Assembly: GCA_027592485.1 (NCBI GenBank)
Contig: JAQCKL010000002.1
Coordinates: 1-30,597, forward strand
Direction of reading: 5' to 3'
Length of the DNA stretch: 30,597 bases
From: Cyanobacteriota bacterium
GTDB taxonomy: Bacteria; Cyanobacteriota; Cyanobacteriia; Phormidesmidales; Phormidesmidaceae
The notes beneath the pieces were generated by a model. That model saw nothing but the letters and a program-made list of their open reading frames with translations. It ran no database searches and had not been told where the DNA came from. Of the stretch, positions 8,305 to 16,326 are shown one piece after another (the first letter of the stretch is position 1; every line of letters starts with the position of its first letter). The position numbers were made by a program, and so were the translations under genes.

Positions 8305-9237
8305 CTAGCGGTTACTTTGAAAACGATTTCGCAGAACAATAGCCGTCGTATTCATCACCAGCAAGACCATCAGCAGCACGATGATGGCGGAAGCGGCGAT
8401 CGCATGGAATTCCTCTTGGGGGCGGCTAATCCAGTTGAAAATCTGAATGGGCATGGCGGTAAAGGCCGGTTCCCGAAACCCCTCAACCGAAAACTCTGGG
8501 GCAAAGGGCACAAAGGCAGCCGCACCCACCACAATAATCGGGGCCGTTTCCCCAATTGCCCGAGACAGAGCCAAAATCGTCCCCGTCAGGATGCCGGGAA
8601 TCGCCAAGGGCAACACATGGATACGCACCGTCTGCCAGCGGGTTGCCCCTAAAGCCATCCCTGCCATCCGAATGCTGTCAGGCACGGCCTTGAGGGATTC
8701 CCGCGTGGACACAATAATCACCGGCAAAATCAATAACGCTAGGGTGAGACCCGCTGAAAAAATACTGCGTCCCCCCGTCATCGGCTCCAACAGTCGGGCA
8801 AAGACAAACAAACCCAGCATCCCATAAATAATGGAAGGGACCGCCGCCAGATTGCTGATGTTAATTTCGATGACCTTGGCAAGTTTGCTGTCCTGGGCAA
8901 ACTCCTGGAGAAAAATACCGGTTCCCACACCCAAAGGAATCGCGGATGCGGCGGTAATCAGCAATAGCGCAATTGTGCCTAGGAATGCGGGCCAGATCCC
9001 GGCCTGCTCAGCCTTCCGGGAAGGCGGCGCAGTCAAAAACTCCAGGCTAAGCTTCGGAATCCCCTCTGACAGCACCCCGATCAGCAAAATCGCCAACACG
9101 GCAATGGCCGAAAACGTGGCCGCCCAACTGATGATTTTGAAAATCTGGTCGAATTTATAGCGTCGCTCCAATTGGGGCTTAAAGTTTCCCGTCTCTGGTA
9201 GGCCAAGCCCTTGGGCTTGAGGGTCAATAGGATTCAT
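8305..9237 (-). CDS. pstA: Phosphate ABC transporter permease PstA
   Basis: 310 residues with six predicted membrane helices. The inner-membrane permease EAA loop is visible as SIRMAGMALGATRWQTVRIHVLPLAIPGILTG, and the segment LAAVPSIIYGMLGLFVFA is characteristic of PstA. It forms the phosphate channel with PstC. Its start overlaps the pstC stop by 4 nt (ATGA), with AGGAG 7 nt before the ATG, a typical translational coupling. Confidence 0.95.
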   Translation of the reverse strand: MNPIDPQAQGLGLPETGNFKPQLERRYKFDQIFKIISWAATFSAIAVLAILLIGVLSEGIPKLSLEFLTAPPSRKAEQAGIWPAFLGTIALLLITAASAIPLGVGTGIFLQEFAQDSKLAKVIEINISNLAAVPSIIYGMLGLFVFARLLEPMTGGRSIFSAGLTLALLILPVIIVSTRESLKAVPDSIRMAGMALGATRWQTVRIHVLPLAIPGILTGTILALSRAIGETAPIIVVGAAAFVPFAPEFSVEGFREPAFTAMPIQIFNWISRPQEEFHAIAASAIIVLLMVLLVMNTTAIVLRNRFQSNR

Positions 9238-10187
9238 TCGTATTTCTCCTGGAACTTACGCACAAACCAGAAGCTCAAAATATTCAGCAACAGGGTAATC
9301 ACAAACAACGTCATGCCCACCGCGAAGAGGGTCTTAAACTCAATCGACCCATAGGGGGCATCCCCCTTAGTGACCTGCACAATGAACGAGGTCATAGTCT
9401 GGACCGAGACCCGTGGGTCGAGGGTTAAGGTGGGGCTCTGCCCAGCAGCTAGGGTGACAATCATCGTTTCCCCCACGGCGCGGGCGACCCCCAAAATGAT
9501 CGAAGACACGATACCCGATAGCGCTGCGGGCAATACGACCCCAGTGACCGTTTCCCGCTTGGTGGCACCCAGGGCATAGCAGCCTTGGCGCAGACTCTGG
9601 GGAACGGCAAAAATCGCATCTTCGCTTAGGGAGGCAATGGTAGGCAGAATAGCAAAGCCCAGCACGATCCCAGCACTGAGGGAGTTAAACACCGATAGAC
9701 CCGGAACGATGTTCTGGAGGAACGGCGTCACCATCAACAGGGCAAAGTAGCCAAATACCACCGTTGGAATACCTGCCAGGAGCTCTAGCGCAGGCTTCAA
9801 AACCGCTCGTAGATTCCGGGGAGCATATTCACTGAGGCAAACCGCCGCCAGTAAACCCAGGGGAATGGCGAGCAACAAGCCGATGAATGAGGTCAGAAAA
9901 GTCCCGCACAGCAAGACAATCACGCCAAAGCTCGGGTTCGCGAACAGGGCTGTCCAGCGGGTGGCGGTGAAAAAATGAAGGGGAGAAACCTCGAGGAAAA
10001 ATTCGATGGTTTCAAACAACAATGTCGAAATGATGCCAATGGTCGTGGCCACCGACACCATTGCAAACGCCCCGAAGAGGATAACCACCGATCTCTGGGA
10101 GAGCTTACTTAAAGATCGATTCGGTTTCCAGCGATCGCTACGGGTTGAATCCCCTGCCGCTGGACTTGGAAAAACACTATCAGTCAT
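9234..10187 (-). CDS. pstC: Phosphate ABC transporter permease PstC
   Basis: 317 residues. A soluble N-terminus of about 28 residues is followed by six helices. Diagnostic blocks are LLAGIPTVVFGYFAL, the EAA-type loop SLRQGCYALGATKRETV, and ARAVGETMIVTLAAG. It pairs with PstA in the plasma membrane. AAGG lies about 10 nt before the ATG. It follows pstS after a gap of about 270 bp, which is long for an operon; PstS being needed in excess would fit partial termination or processing in this gap. Confidence 0.95.
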   Translation of the reverse strand: MTDSVFPSPAAGDSTRSDRWKPNRSLSKLSQRSVVILFGAFAMVSVATTIGIISTLLFETIEFFLEVSPLHFFTATRWTALFANPSFGVIVLLCGTFLTSFIGLLLAIPLGLLAAVCLSEYAPRNLRAVLKPALELLAGIPTVVFGYFALLMVTPFLQNIVPGLSVFNSLSAGIVLGFAILPTIASLSEDAIFAVPQSLRQGCYALGATKRETVTGVVLPAALSGIVSSIILGVARAVGETMIVTLAAGQSPTLTLDPRVSVQTMTSFIVQVTKGDAPYGSIEFKTLFAVGMTLFVITLLLNILSFWFVRKFQEKYE

Positions 10188-10456
10188 AGCCGAGCCTTGC
10201 TGATTAAACGTCTGGTTGGACTAATGCCGTCACTCACGCTGTCCAAGGGAACAGAGAAGACGGTAGAGATGACCGAATTGGATTGACAGCATCAGCCTCG
10301 CGCGGCAGTGGGTGCTATCGCATAGAAGGACTATAGTCCGGTCCTTTGGCGAATCCAAGCAAAACCAATTGAGATGAAATGAGCGGCTGGGACAGGGATT
10401 CAGAACGCAATGGCTCATCCAACCGGTCCCGCCCCTCACCCGCTCAAGCCCTTGGC
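10188..10456. other. pstS-pstC intercistronic region
   Basis: 269 bp with no gene. It contains a perfect 12-bp palindrome GGACTATAGTCC at 10328-10339. No T-run hairpin is seen on the minus strand, so any pstS/pstCAB uncoupling would need RNA processing or an internal promoter. Confidence 0.4.
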
Positions 10457-11452
10457 TTACTCAGCGGTCTTGACTTCACCGCCTTCGACCTTGGCCAGAG
10501 ACTCGGCATATTGCTCGTCTGACAGGGCCACATAACCCGTGTCACCCACATAATCCTTATTTGTGGGATCAAGGTAGAAGTTGACGAAAGCCTTAACAGC
10601 TTCATCTTCTTCGTAGGCAGCCTTGCTCACGTAGATGAACAGGGGACGAGAGAAGGGGGTGTATTCACCCGCCAACACGGTCTCCTCATCAGGGGCAACA
10701 CAACCAGAGCCGCCGTCAATTTCAACCGCCTTCATCCGATCCTGGTTCTCGAAGAAGTAGGCGTAGCCAAAGTAACCCAGGGCGTTGGTATCGCCCTCTA
10801 CCCCTTGCACCAAGACGTTGTCATCTTCGCTAGCGGTATAGTCGCCCCGGCTGGCACCCTCTTCACCGTTCACTTCATCGGTGAAGTAGTCGAAGGTTCC
10901 AGAGTCGGTGCCAGGACCATAGAGAACCAGAGGTGCATCGGGATAGGCAGGATTGACCTGGTTCCAATTATCAATGGTGCCTTCCGCTTCGGGGCTCCAG
11001 ATGGTGCTGAGCTCGTCAATGGTCATGCAGGTGGCCCAGTCATTATCGGGGTTGACCACAACGGTCAAGGCATCGGTCGCCACGGGCACCTCGATCATCT
11101 CGATGCCCGCTTCCGCACACTTGGCAATTTCTTCGGGCTTCACACCACGGGAAGCGTTAGAAACTTGGGTTTCACCGGCGCAGAACTTTTCAAAACCACC
11201 GCCCGTACCCGAGGCACCCACGGTGATTTTGACATCAGGGTTGGCGATTTGGAATTCCTCAGCCATGGCTTCGGAGATAGGAAAAACGGTGCTGGAACCG
11301 TCAATGGTGATGGTGCCGGTCAGGCCACTGGCTTCTTCGGCAGGTGCAGCATCACCACTGTCGGCAGCGGTATCGGTCGTGCCGCCACCACAGGCAACTA
11401 GGCCGCCTAGCAAAGCCACCAATGACAAAGAATAAGCAATTTTCGATAGCAT
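10457..11452 (-). CDS. pstS: Phosphate-binding lipoprotein PstS (SphX/PstS type)
   Basis: The ATG at 11450-11452 is chosen because a GGGAG site lies about 9 nt upstream and a clean lipoprotein signal follows: MLSKIAYSLSLVALLGG, lipobox LVAC with C21. This gives 331 residues; the in-frame extension to 11575 is not needed. An acidic Asp/Ala-rich linker is followed by the phosphate-binding core: IDGSSTVFPISEAMAEEF, GASGTGGG, NASRGVKPEE, GPGTDSGTFDYFTDE and NALGYFGYAYF. It captures phosphate in the periplasm and delivers it to PstCA. First gene of the pst operon. Confidence 0.95.
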   Translation of the reverse strand: MLSKIAYSLSLVALLGGLVACGGGTTDTAADSGDAAPAEEASGLTGTITIDGSSTVFPISEAMAEEFQIANPDVKITVGASGTGGGFEKFCAGETQVSNASRGVKPEEIAKCAEAGIEMIEVPVATDALTVVVNPDNDWATCMTIDELSTIWSPEAEGTIDNWNQVNPAYPDAPLVLYGPGTDSGTFDYFTDEVNGEEGASRGDYTASEDDNVLVQGVEGDTNALGYFGYAYFFENQDRMKAVEIDGGSGCVAPDEETVLAGEYTPFSRPLFIYVSKAAYEEDEAVKAFVNFYLDPTNKDYVGDTGYVALSDEQYAESLAKVEGGEVKTAE

Positions 11453-11515
11453 TTGAATCACTCCCTCACTTAGAAATTCAGCACTCACAGGTGACATGGG
11501 GACTATATCGGCTGC

Positions 11516-11534
11516 ACGTAAAGGACAGGTTAAG
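11516..11534 (-). promoter_or_regulatory. Candidate partial Pho box upstream of pstS
   Basis: Read on the minus strand: CTTAACCT, a 3-nt spacer, then CTTTACGT. The first octamer fits the cyanobacterial SphR consensus PyTTAAPyPy(T/A) exactly and the second imperfectly, with the expected 8-3-8 spacing. A third octamer is not recognisable, so this is a half-supported operator about 65-85 nt before the pstS start. Confidence 0.4.
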
Positions 11535-11738
11535 GAACCATACCTTTGTTGATAGTGTGGGGAGATCGTCGTCATGAGGGCTTTCTAGGGGCCTAATTTC
11601 TGACCTAGAAAGTTTCCTGGAGAGGGTCTGTACAGGAAAAATGCCTGGCCTGGCCCGATCAGTTTCCCATAACTCTAAAGAGAGCGTGCCATAGCACACA
11701 TCTAAACCGAATAGGATGTGTATAGTAGAGGGATACTG

Positions 11739-11744
11739 TATACT
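11739..11744 (+). promoter_or_regulatory. Possible -10 element of the PHP-domain gene
   Basis: TATACT preceded by TG, 19 nt before the chosen ATG. No good -35 hexamer is seen, so it would depend on an extended -10 or an activator. Confidence 0.3.
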
Positions 11745-11763
11745 CCCTTTGCGGAAAATTATC

Positions 11764-12504
11764 ATGGCTACCAGCGCTGCTCGGCTGGGCACCAACCCCA
11801 GAACATCAGCGCGTGGCGTTCTGGCCTTAAGAAGCATCTTTGAAACGGTTGATGCTTCCAGCTGTCCGGGTCACTATAACTTTCACATGCACACCGTTTG
11901 CTCTGATGGTCAACTGACCCCAGAGGAATTGATTGAGCAAGCGATCGAGTTAGGGCTGAAAGAATTTGCCGTCACCGATCACCACACCCTGAAAGGATAC
12001 TACCAAGCCAAGCAGTACATGGAAGACTGGCAATGGCGGCACCCAGCCCCTATTCGCCGTGATGCTGCTGGCCGTGTCTCTCGGGGGCTTCCCCGTCTCT
12101 GGACAGGAGTGGAAATTACCTCGAAATTGGACGGTATAGATGTTCACATTTTGGGATACGCCTTTAAGCCCAGTCATGAAGCAATTCAACCTTACCTGCA
12201 GGGCAGTTCTCTGATCGGGGCGAGCCGTTTAGCCGAGAATGTGATTCAAGCGATTCAAGGTGCTGGGGGATTAGCCGTGCTAGCTCATCCGGGCCGTTAT
12301 CGTCGCCCCCCAGAGGAATTGGTGCCTGAAGCCGCAAAACGCGGCATTGATGGCATTGAGACTTACTATGCCTACGGCAACCCTTCTGCATGGCAGCCTT
12401 GCCCGAAGAAAACACCAGCCATAAAGACCTTGGCCAAAGAATTCCAGTTGCTCAGTACCTGCGGCACTGACACCCACGGTAAGAACTTGACCCGACGGGT
12501 CTAA
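11764..12504 (+). CDS. PHP-domain metal-dependent phosphoesterase
   Basis: 246 residues from the ATG at 11764; the upstream in-frame GTG/ATG extension lacks a Shine-Dalgarno site. Metal-binding PHP motifs are in order: FHMHT (H41, H43) with CSDG, VTDHHT, the glutamate of WTGVEIT, VHILGYAF, LAHPGRY, and GTDTHG near the C-terminus. The family includes 3'-5' and 5'-3' nucleases or phosphatases such as RNase AM (YciV/TrpH) and histidinol phosphatase. The arrangement best resembles the YciV/TrpH-like group acting on short RNA or nucleotide phosphates. It is divergent from pstS, but a phosphate link is not demonstrated. Confidence 0.85.
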   Translation: MATSAARLGTNPRTSARGVLALRSIFETVDASSCPGHYNFHMHTVCSDGQLTPEELIEQAIELGLKEFAVTDHHTLKGYYQAKQYMEDWQWRHPAPIRRDAAGRVSRGLPRLWTGVEITSKLDGIDVHILGYAFKPSHEAIQPYLQGSSLIGASRLAENVIQAIQGAGGLAVLAHPGRYRRPPEELVPEAAKRGIDGIETYYAYGNPSAWQPCPKKTPAIKTLAKEFQLLSTCGTDTHGKNLTRRV

Positions 12505-12509
12505 ATCAG

Positions 12510-12532
12510 CGTTGGCCATTTAACGGCCAACG
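12510..12532. terminator. Hairpin between convergent genes
   Basis: A perfect 8-bp stem CGTTGGCC/GGCCAACG with a 7-nt loop, 6 nt after the PHP gene stop and before the metallopeptidase stop. No T-run follows, so termination activity is uncertain. Confidence 0.45.
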
Positions 12533-12569
12533 GAACCTGCCAAACAACGCTCTCAATGTTTGCCCAGGG

Positions 12570-13430
12570 CTAAGGGTTGTCTACTGCAAAGGTATTGCAC
12601 TGATTAACGCTACCGGTTTGCATGCCTTGCTGGAACCAGCGGACCCGTTGGGCAGAACTGCCATGGGTAAATGAATCAGGGGCAACGCGTCCCCGTGCTT
12701 CTTGTTGCAAGCGATCATCCCCGATCGCACTGGCTGCGTTCAGCGCCTCTTCCACATCTCCAGCTTCCAAAATATCGCGGGCTTTATCCGCATGGTGAGC
12801 CCATACCCCCGCAAAACAGTCGGCCTGGAGTTCTAAACGCACAGAGAGCTGGTTGGCTTCCACTTCACTCACCTGCTGCTTCAGTTGGTGGACTTGGCCA
12901 GACACCCCCAAGAGATTTTGGACATGGTGACCCACCTCATGGGCAATCACGTAGGCTTGAGCAAAGTCCCCCGGTGCTTGATGGCGGGTCTTCAGATCTT
13001 CGTAAAAGCTCAGGTCAATATAAACCTTTTGATCCGCCGGGCAGTAAAACGGCCCCATGGCAGATTGGGCAAAACCACAGGCAGAGTCCACCTGATCTGA
13101 AAATAAAACCAGGTTGGGTGCTTGGTAGGTACTCCCTCCTGCCTGAAACAGGCTCTGCCAGGTATCTTCGGTGTCGGCCAACACCACCGACACAAAATCG
13201 GCTAGCTCATCATTGCCTCCTCCCGGATTGGCAGAGGGTTGTGACGTGCCAGAAGGCCCTGGGGCCGTGGCCTGTTGCAGCAGCACGGTAGGGTCACCCC
13301 CCAACACGGCCACCAGCAGCGCCAAGACCAAAAAACCTAACCCCCCACCCCCAACGGCCATCCCAGGGGAGACCTTTTGACCCCGGCGATCTTCGACGTT
13401 ATCGCTCCGCCGCCCTTTCTTCCATTTCAT
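12570..13430 (-). CDS. YpfJ/KPN_02809-family neutral zinc metallopeptidase
   Basis: 286 residues. A short basic N-terminus (MKWKKGRRSDNVEDRRG) is followed by one membrane helix at about 28-44, a Pro/Ser/Gly-rich linker to about 75, and the peptidase domain. The zinc site is HEVGH (164-168), with the third ligand probably E200 in RLELQADCFAGVWAHH. The family blocks ACGFAQSAMGPFYCPADQKVYIDL and DSFTHGSSAQRVRWFQQGM are present. It is likely anchored in the plasma membrane with the catalytic domain in the periplasm. Substrates of this family are unknown. Confidence 0.9.
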   Translation of the reverse strand: MKWKKGRRSDNVEDRRGQKVSPGMAVGGGGLGFLVLALLVAVLGGDPTVLLQQATAPGPSGTSQPSANPGGGNDELADFVSVVLADTEDTWQSLFQAGGSTYQAPNLVLFSDQVDSACGFAQSAMGPFYCPADQKVYIDLSFYEDLKTRHQAPGDFAQAYVIAHEVGHHVQNLLGVSGQVHQLKQQVSEVEANQLSVRLELQADCFAGVWAHHADKARDILEAGDVEEALNAASAIGDDRLQQEARGRVAPDSFTHGSSAQRVRWFQQGMQTGSVNQCNTFAVDNP

Positions 13431-13509
13431 AGTGACGCTTGCACAGTGATGCTTCTCATTCGGGTTTTACCCTACCAAAATCAGCGGTGGAAGCGATCGC
13501 CCTTTTACA

Positions 13510-13529
13510 CCCCAGACGCTAGCCTGGGG
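13510..13529 (-). terminator. Possible weak terminator hairpin of the phosphoketolase-like gene
   Basis: CCCCAG/CTGGGG stem with an 8-nt loop, 26 nt after the stop codon on the minus strand. No T-run follows, so it is weak support. Confidence 0.3.
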
Positions 13530-13554
13530 CGAGAAGGAGAGAACCCCAAGAACT

Positions 13555-15762
13555 TTAGGCCAAAAGGGTTTGGGCGCGGGCCACAAAGTTCTCCGCCGTC
13601 AATCCATTAAAGGCCATTAGTTGAGGGGCGCTGGCGGTGGTTTCACCCCGCTTCCAAGCAAACACATCACGGGGGGCGATACTGCGGAGCATCACCGGTT
13701 CCAGCATGGCGGAGGATCCCCCTGTGACACCGATCAAGGCATCGCCGCCAAAGAGTTCAGCAAACGCTTCGTCACTCAAGAAGGTGCCATCCGCTTCAGA
13801 GCAGCTTTCCCAAGCCACATCGGTGGGTCGATAGAGACGACGGGGGTTCACGATGGAGACGACCCGCGCCCCAATGCCCAGCGCAGCTAGCTGCTCAACG
13901 GCATCCAGCACAGGAATTAGGGTCATGTCTCCAATCACGGCAAACACCACGATTTTGCTGCCTGCTGTGCTGTGGAGGGCGATCGCCCCCTGCTCTAACC
14001 CTTGACGCGTCTGGGCCAAGGTCGTGCGAATGGGCAGCGGCGACTTGCTGGCGGTAATGGTGACGCCCTTATTGCGAGCCTGCAACGCCCACTCATAGCA
14101 GACCTGAATGCTATTGGCATCTAAGGGAAACAGGGGGAACACGTTGCCGTTGCGCATCATGCCCGCAAAATAGTTTTCGATTTCAGGGCGCTGGTGGGTC
14201 CAGCCGTTGCGCCCCTGCTCTAAGGCTCCCGCCGTAAATAGGGTGACAGTGGCGGGGGTAGGACGACGCAACTCCGCCATTGCCTGGGTGACCGTCTGCC
14301 AAATCGGCAAGCCGTTAATGGCAAAGGACTCGTAAGAACACCAGAGGGTTCGAGCCCCAAAGAGGGCCTGGGCCGCCGCCAACCCCGCACAGGCATCTTC
14401 ACTCAACGGCTCGTACACTTGCCCCTCTGGCCCCTGGAAGTAGAGGTCGTCGGTGGTGGGATGGACGATCTTCAAGGCTTGGTTGATGTTGTTGATGCCA
14501 GAGGCCGCATTGCCGTCAGCGTTGGTGACCACAAACCGGGGATCCTGCTGCCCCACATAGCCGACGATCGCCCCCATCGCCGTGGTCGCAACCTGCTTGT
14601 CACCCCCCACGGGAAATTCGGCTAGGGGCAGATCCCCGAGATCCGCTACGGGCAGCACCGATTCGGTTACAGCGGTTTGGGCGTTGGGTCCCCCCATGGC
14701 CCGCTCAAAGTTGGTGCGCACCAAGTCCCAACCCGCAGGGGTAAGCGCTCGGGCCTTGAGTGCGGCGACAATGTAGTCTTTCTCGACGCTGTCACCAGGG
14801 TAAAGGTTATGGGACTGGGCTCCCCGCTTATGCACCCCGGCCCCTTTGAGTTGCTTAATAATCAACACCGTTAAGGTGCCGCCCAAAGCCGCCTTCGCCG
14901 CCTCGTCCGTGGCGGTGAGCACGGCCTGGGTAAAGGCTAACCGCTGCTGGAACGAAAAGGCGGTGCTATCGACGTAGGCACCCGACTGGTTGGCGTCATC
15001 AAAATCCTTGGCATCCACCAAGATCACGTTTTTGAACCCATTGCCGCGCCAGTAGGCGGTCATGGTTTCGTTGGACTGGGTGGACACCATGCTGTGGTGC
15101 TCCTGGGAATAGCCATTCCACACCAAAATCGGCAAGAAGTTGGTGACGGTGGGGTACGCCGTGGTGAAGTGACCAAAGCTGCTCATGATGTAGGGCTCCC
15201 CCAAGCCGCCATCGCCAATGGTGACTGGGAACAGGGTGCCAGGGTGTAACTTCGCCCCAGCCATGGCAAAGTGCTGCCCTTGCCCGAGGGGACCGGCGGG
15301 GTTCAACAAGCCGGGAATCTGGCCGGAGAGGTGTCCCAGGAGCCCATGGGTCTCACGGAAGCGATCGCACAGATCCTGCACTGTCTTAATGTCCATCGCC
15401 TCCAGGGAGCGATCCATAAAGACCGTGCTGTAGAAACCAGGGGCATGGTGCCCTACTTCTGTAATTAAGTTTTTGTAGCCCAGCATCACCAAGGCGGCGA
15501 TGCCATCGGCGATACTCGCAAACCCACCGGGGTGGCCCGACTGCTTACTGGCGGTCACTTGCAGGGTCAGGTACCGCAGGGCATCAGCAGCGAGCAGGGT
15601 TTGATAGACCGCAGCCGGATCATCGGGAGTCGAGATCGCCTTGGTGTTGGGGGCGATCGCAGGGGTCTGACCGTAGGCATCAAAGTCAGGCAAGGCTTCG
15701 GCAAAATGCTGAATACCGTCGCAAAATGCGGGGGTTTTGGGCTTGGAAGTAGCTACGGTCAT
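13555..15762 (-). CDS. Phosphoketolase-like thiamine-diphosphate enzyme (transketolase superfamily)
   Basis: 735 residues, shorter than classical phosphoketolases (about 790-820). The N-terminal ThDP domain has SGHPGG (75-80), which is transketolase-like, then VGHHAPGFYS (103-112), the Mg/ThDP motif GDG (183-185) and LPILVWNGYS with N216, which aligns with the phosphoketolase LPILHLNGYK. The second half resembles phosphoketolases: YEPLSEDACAGLAAAQALFG, LWCSYESFAINGLPIWQ, NGWTHQRPEIENYF and PLDANSI. Known relatives split xylulose-5-P or fructose-6-P to acetyl-P, or transfer two-carbon units. Which reaction applies here is not clear. AGAAGG precedes the ATG by about 11 nt. Monocistronic by spacing. 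Confidence 0.8.
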   Translation of the reverse strand: MTVATSKPKTPAFCDGIQHFAEALPDFDAYGQTPAIAPNTKAISTPDDPAAVYQTLLAADALRYLTLQVTASKQSGHPGGFASIADGIAALVMLGYKNLITEVGHHAPGFYSTVFMDRSLEAMDIKTVQDLCDRFRETHGLLGHLSGQIPGLLNPAGPLGQGQHFAMAGAKLHPGTLFPVTIGDGGLGEPYIMSSFGHFTTAYPTVTNFLPILVWNGYSQEHHSMVSTQSNETMTAYWRGNGFKNVILVDAKDFDDANQSGAYVDSTAFSFQQRLAFTQAVLTATDEAAKAALGGTLTVLIIKQLKGAGVHKRGAQSHNLYPGDSVEKDYIVAALKARALTPAGWDLVRTNFERAMGGPNAQTAVTESVLPVADLGDLPLAEFPVGGDKQVATTAMGAIVGYVGQQDPRFVVTNADGNAASGINNINQALKIVHPTTDDLYFQGPEGQVYEPLSEDACAGLAAAQALFGARTLWCSYESFAINGLPIWQTVTQAMAELRRPTPATVTLFTAGALEQGRNGWTHQRPEIENYFAGMMRNGNVFPLFPLDANSIQVCYEWALQARNKGVTITASKSPLPIRTTLAQTRQGLEQGAIALHSTAGSKIVVFAVIGDMTLIPVLDAVEQLAALGIGARVVSIVNPRRLYRPTDVAWESCSEADGTFLSDEAFAELFGGDALIGVTGGSSAMLEPVMLRSIAPRDVFAWKRGETTASAPQLMAFNGLTAENFVARAQTLLA

Positions 15763-16326
15763 ATCTCTAGATACCTTCTGACGTAAAGGAAGCAGCGCTT
15801 AAATAACATTCCATTCTATGAAGCGGTGGGAATTCGCAAAGCTCACCGATAACCCACCAGGCTCTAACCAAGCGGATCTGCAACCAGAGATGGACTCAGT
15901 AAATCCATCGTCCAGCAAATATTGACTTGAGTCAATGCAAAAAGAATTTCCTTCCTTCTTTGAGGGGTAGAAGGTTCTGATCTGAAGCCGGCTCTGCTCT
16001 GCTGGGAACTTCTGGGTTTGGACTGAGGTCATTAGGCCCAAATCCGTACATCTACGGTGCGGACTTACGGTGGATACAAGAGGGTTGCCAAAATCAGTCG
16101 TATTTCTATGAAGTTTCGATGAAGATCCCCTGGAAGACTTGATCGTTTATGAAAATTGAGTGATTCTACGATGAAGGTTCTATAAACTACTGTGCTAAGT
16201 GCCTTCACCTTCCTAAATGCTTCAGCTAAGTGATTCTACGGGCAAGGCTTTCTTCTATTTTGCTTTTCCAATGCTGGCTGCATCCCTTTGTCAACGTTAT
16301 TTAAACCATCATTGAGAAGTTTCACC
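15763..16326. other. Long intergenic region with short direct repeats
   Basis: 564 bp between the divergent phosphoketolase-like gene and the secreted-protein gene. An 80-codon minus-strand frame (15799-16041) has no recognisable motif and no good ribosome-binding site, and is not called. The right half is AT-richer, with a 12-bp direct repeat AGTGATTCTACG at 16159-16170 and 16229-16240 (70 bp apart), repeated GATGAAG words, and a GCTAAGTG word at 16194 and 16225. No RNA gene recognised. Confidence 0.5.
16159..16240. repeat. 12-bp direct repeat pair upstream of the secreted-protein gene
   Basis: AGTGATTCTACG occurs at 16159-16170 and 16229-16240, 87-168 bp before the ATG at 16327. It is a possible regulator binding repeat; nothing else supports this. 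Confidence 0.5.

Larger units (their letters stand above)
11453..11763. other. Divergent promoter region pstS / PHP gene
   Basis: 311 bp without a gene. It holds a candidate partial Pho box on the pstS side (11516-11534). On the PHP side there is an inverted pair ACACATC/GATGTGT (11696-11702, 11715-11721) and a TATACT hexamer at 11739-11744. Confidence 0.5.

Noticed and set aside
10805..11435. Long open frames on the plus strand opposite pstS
   Set aside because: Antisense shadows of a clearly recognised gene with strong codon bias.
12671..13291. 206-codon plus-strand frame opposite the metallopeptidase
   Set aside because: Pro/Arg/His-rich shadow translation; the minus strand encodes a well-defined zinc peptidase.
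15799..16041. 80-codon minus-strand open frame upstream of the phosphoketolase-like gene
   Set aside because: No family motif, no good ribosome-binding site, composition unlike coding sequence; it lies where the promoter should be.
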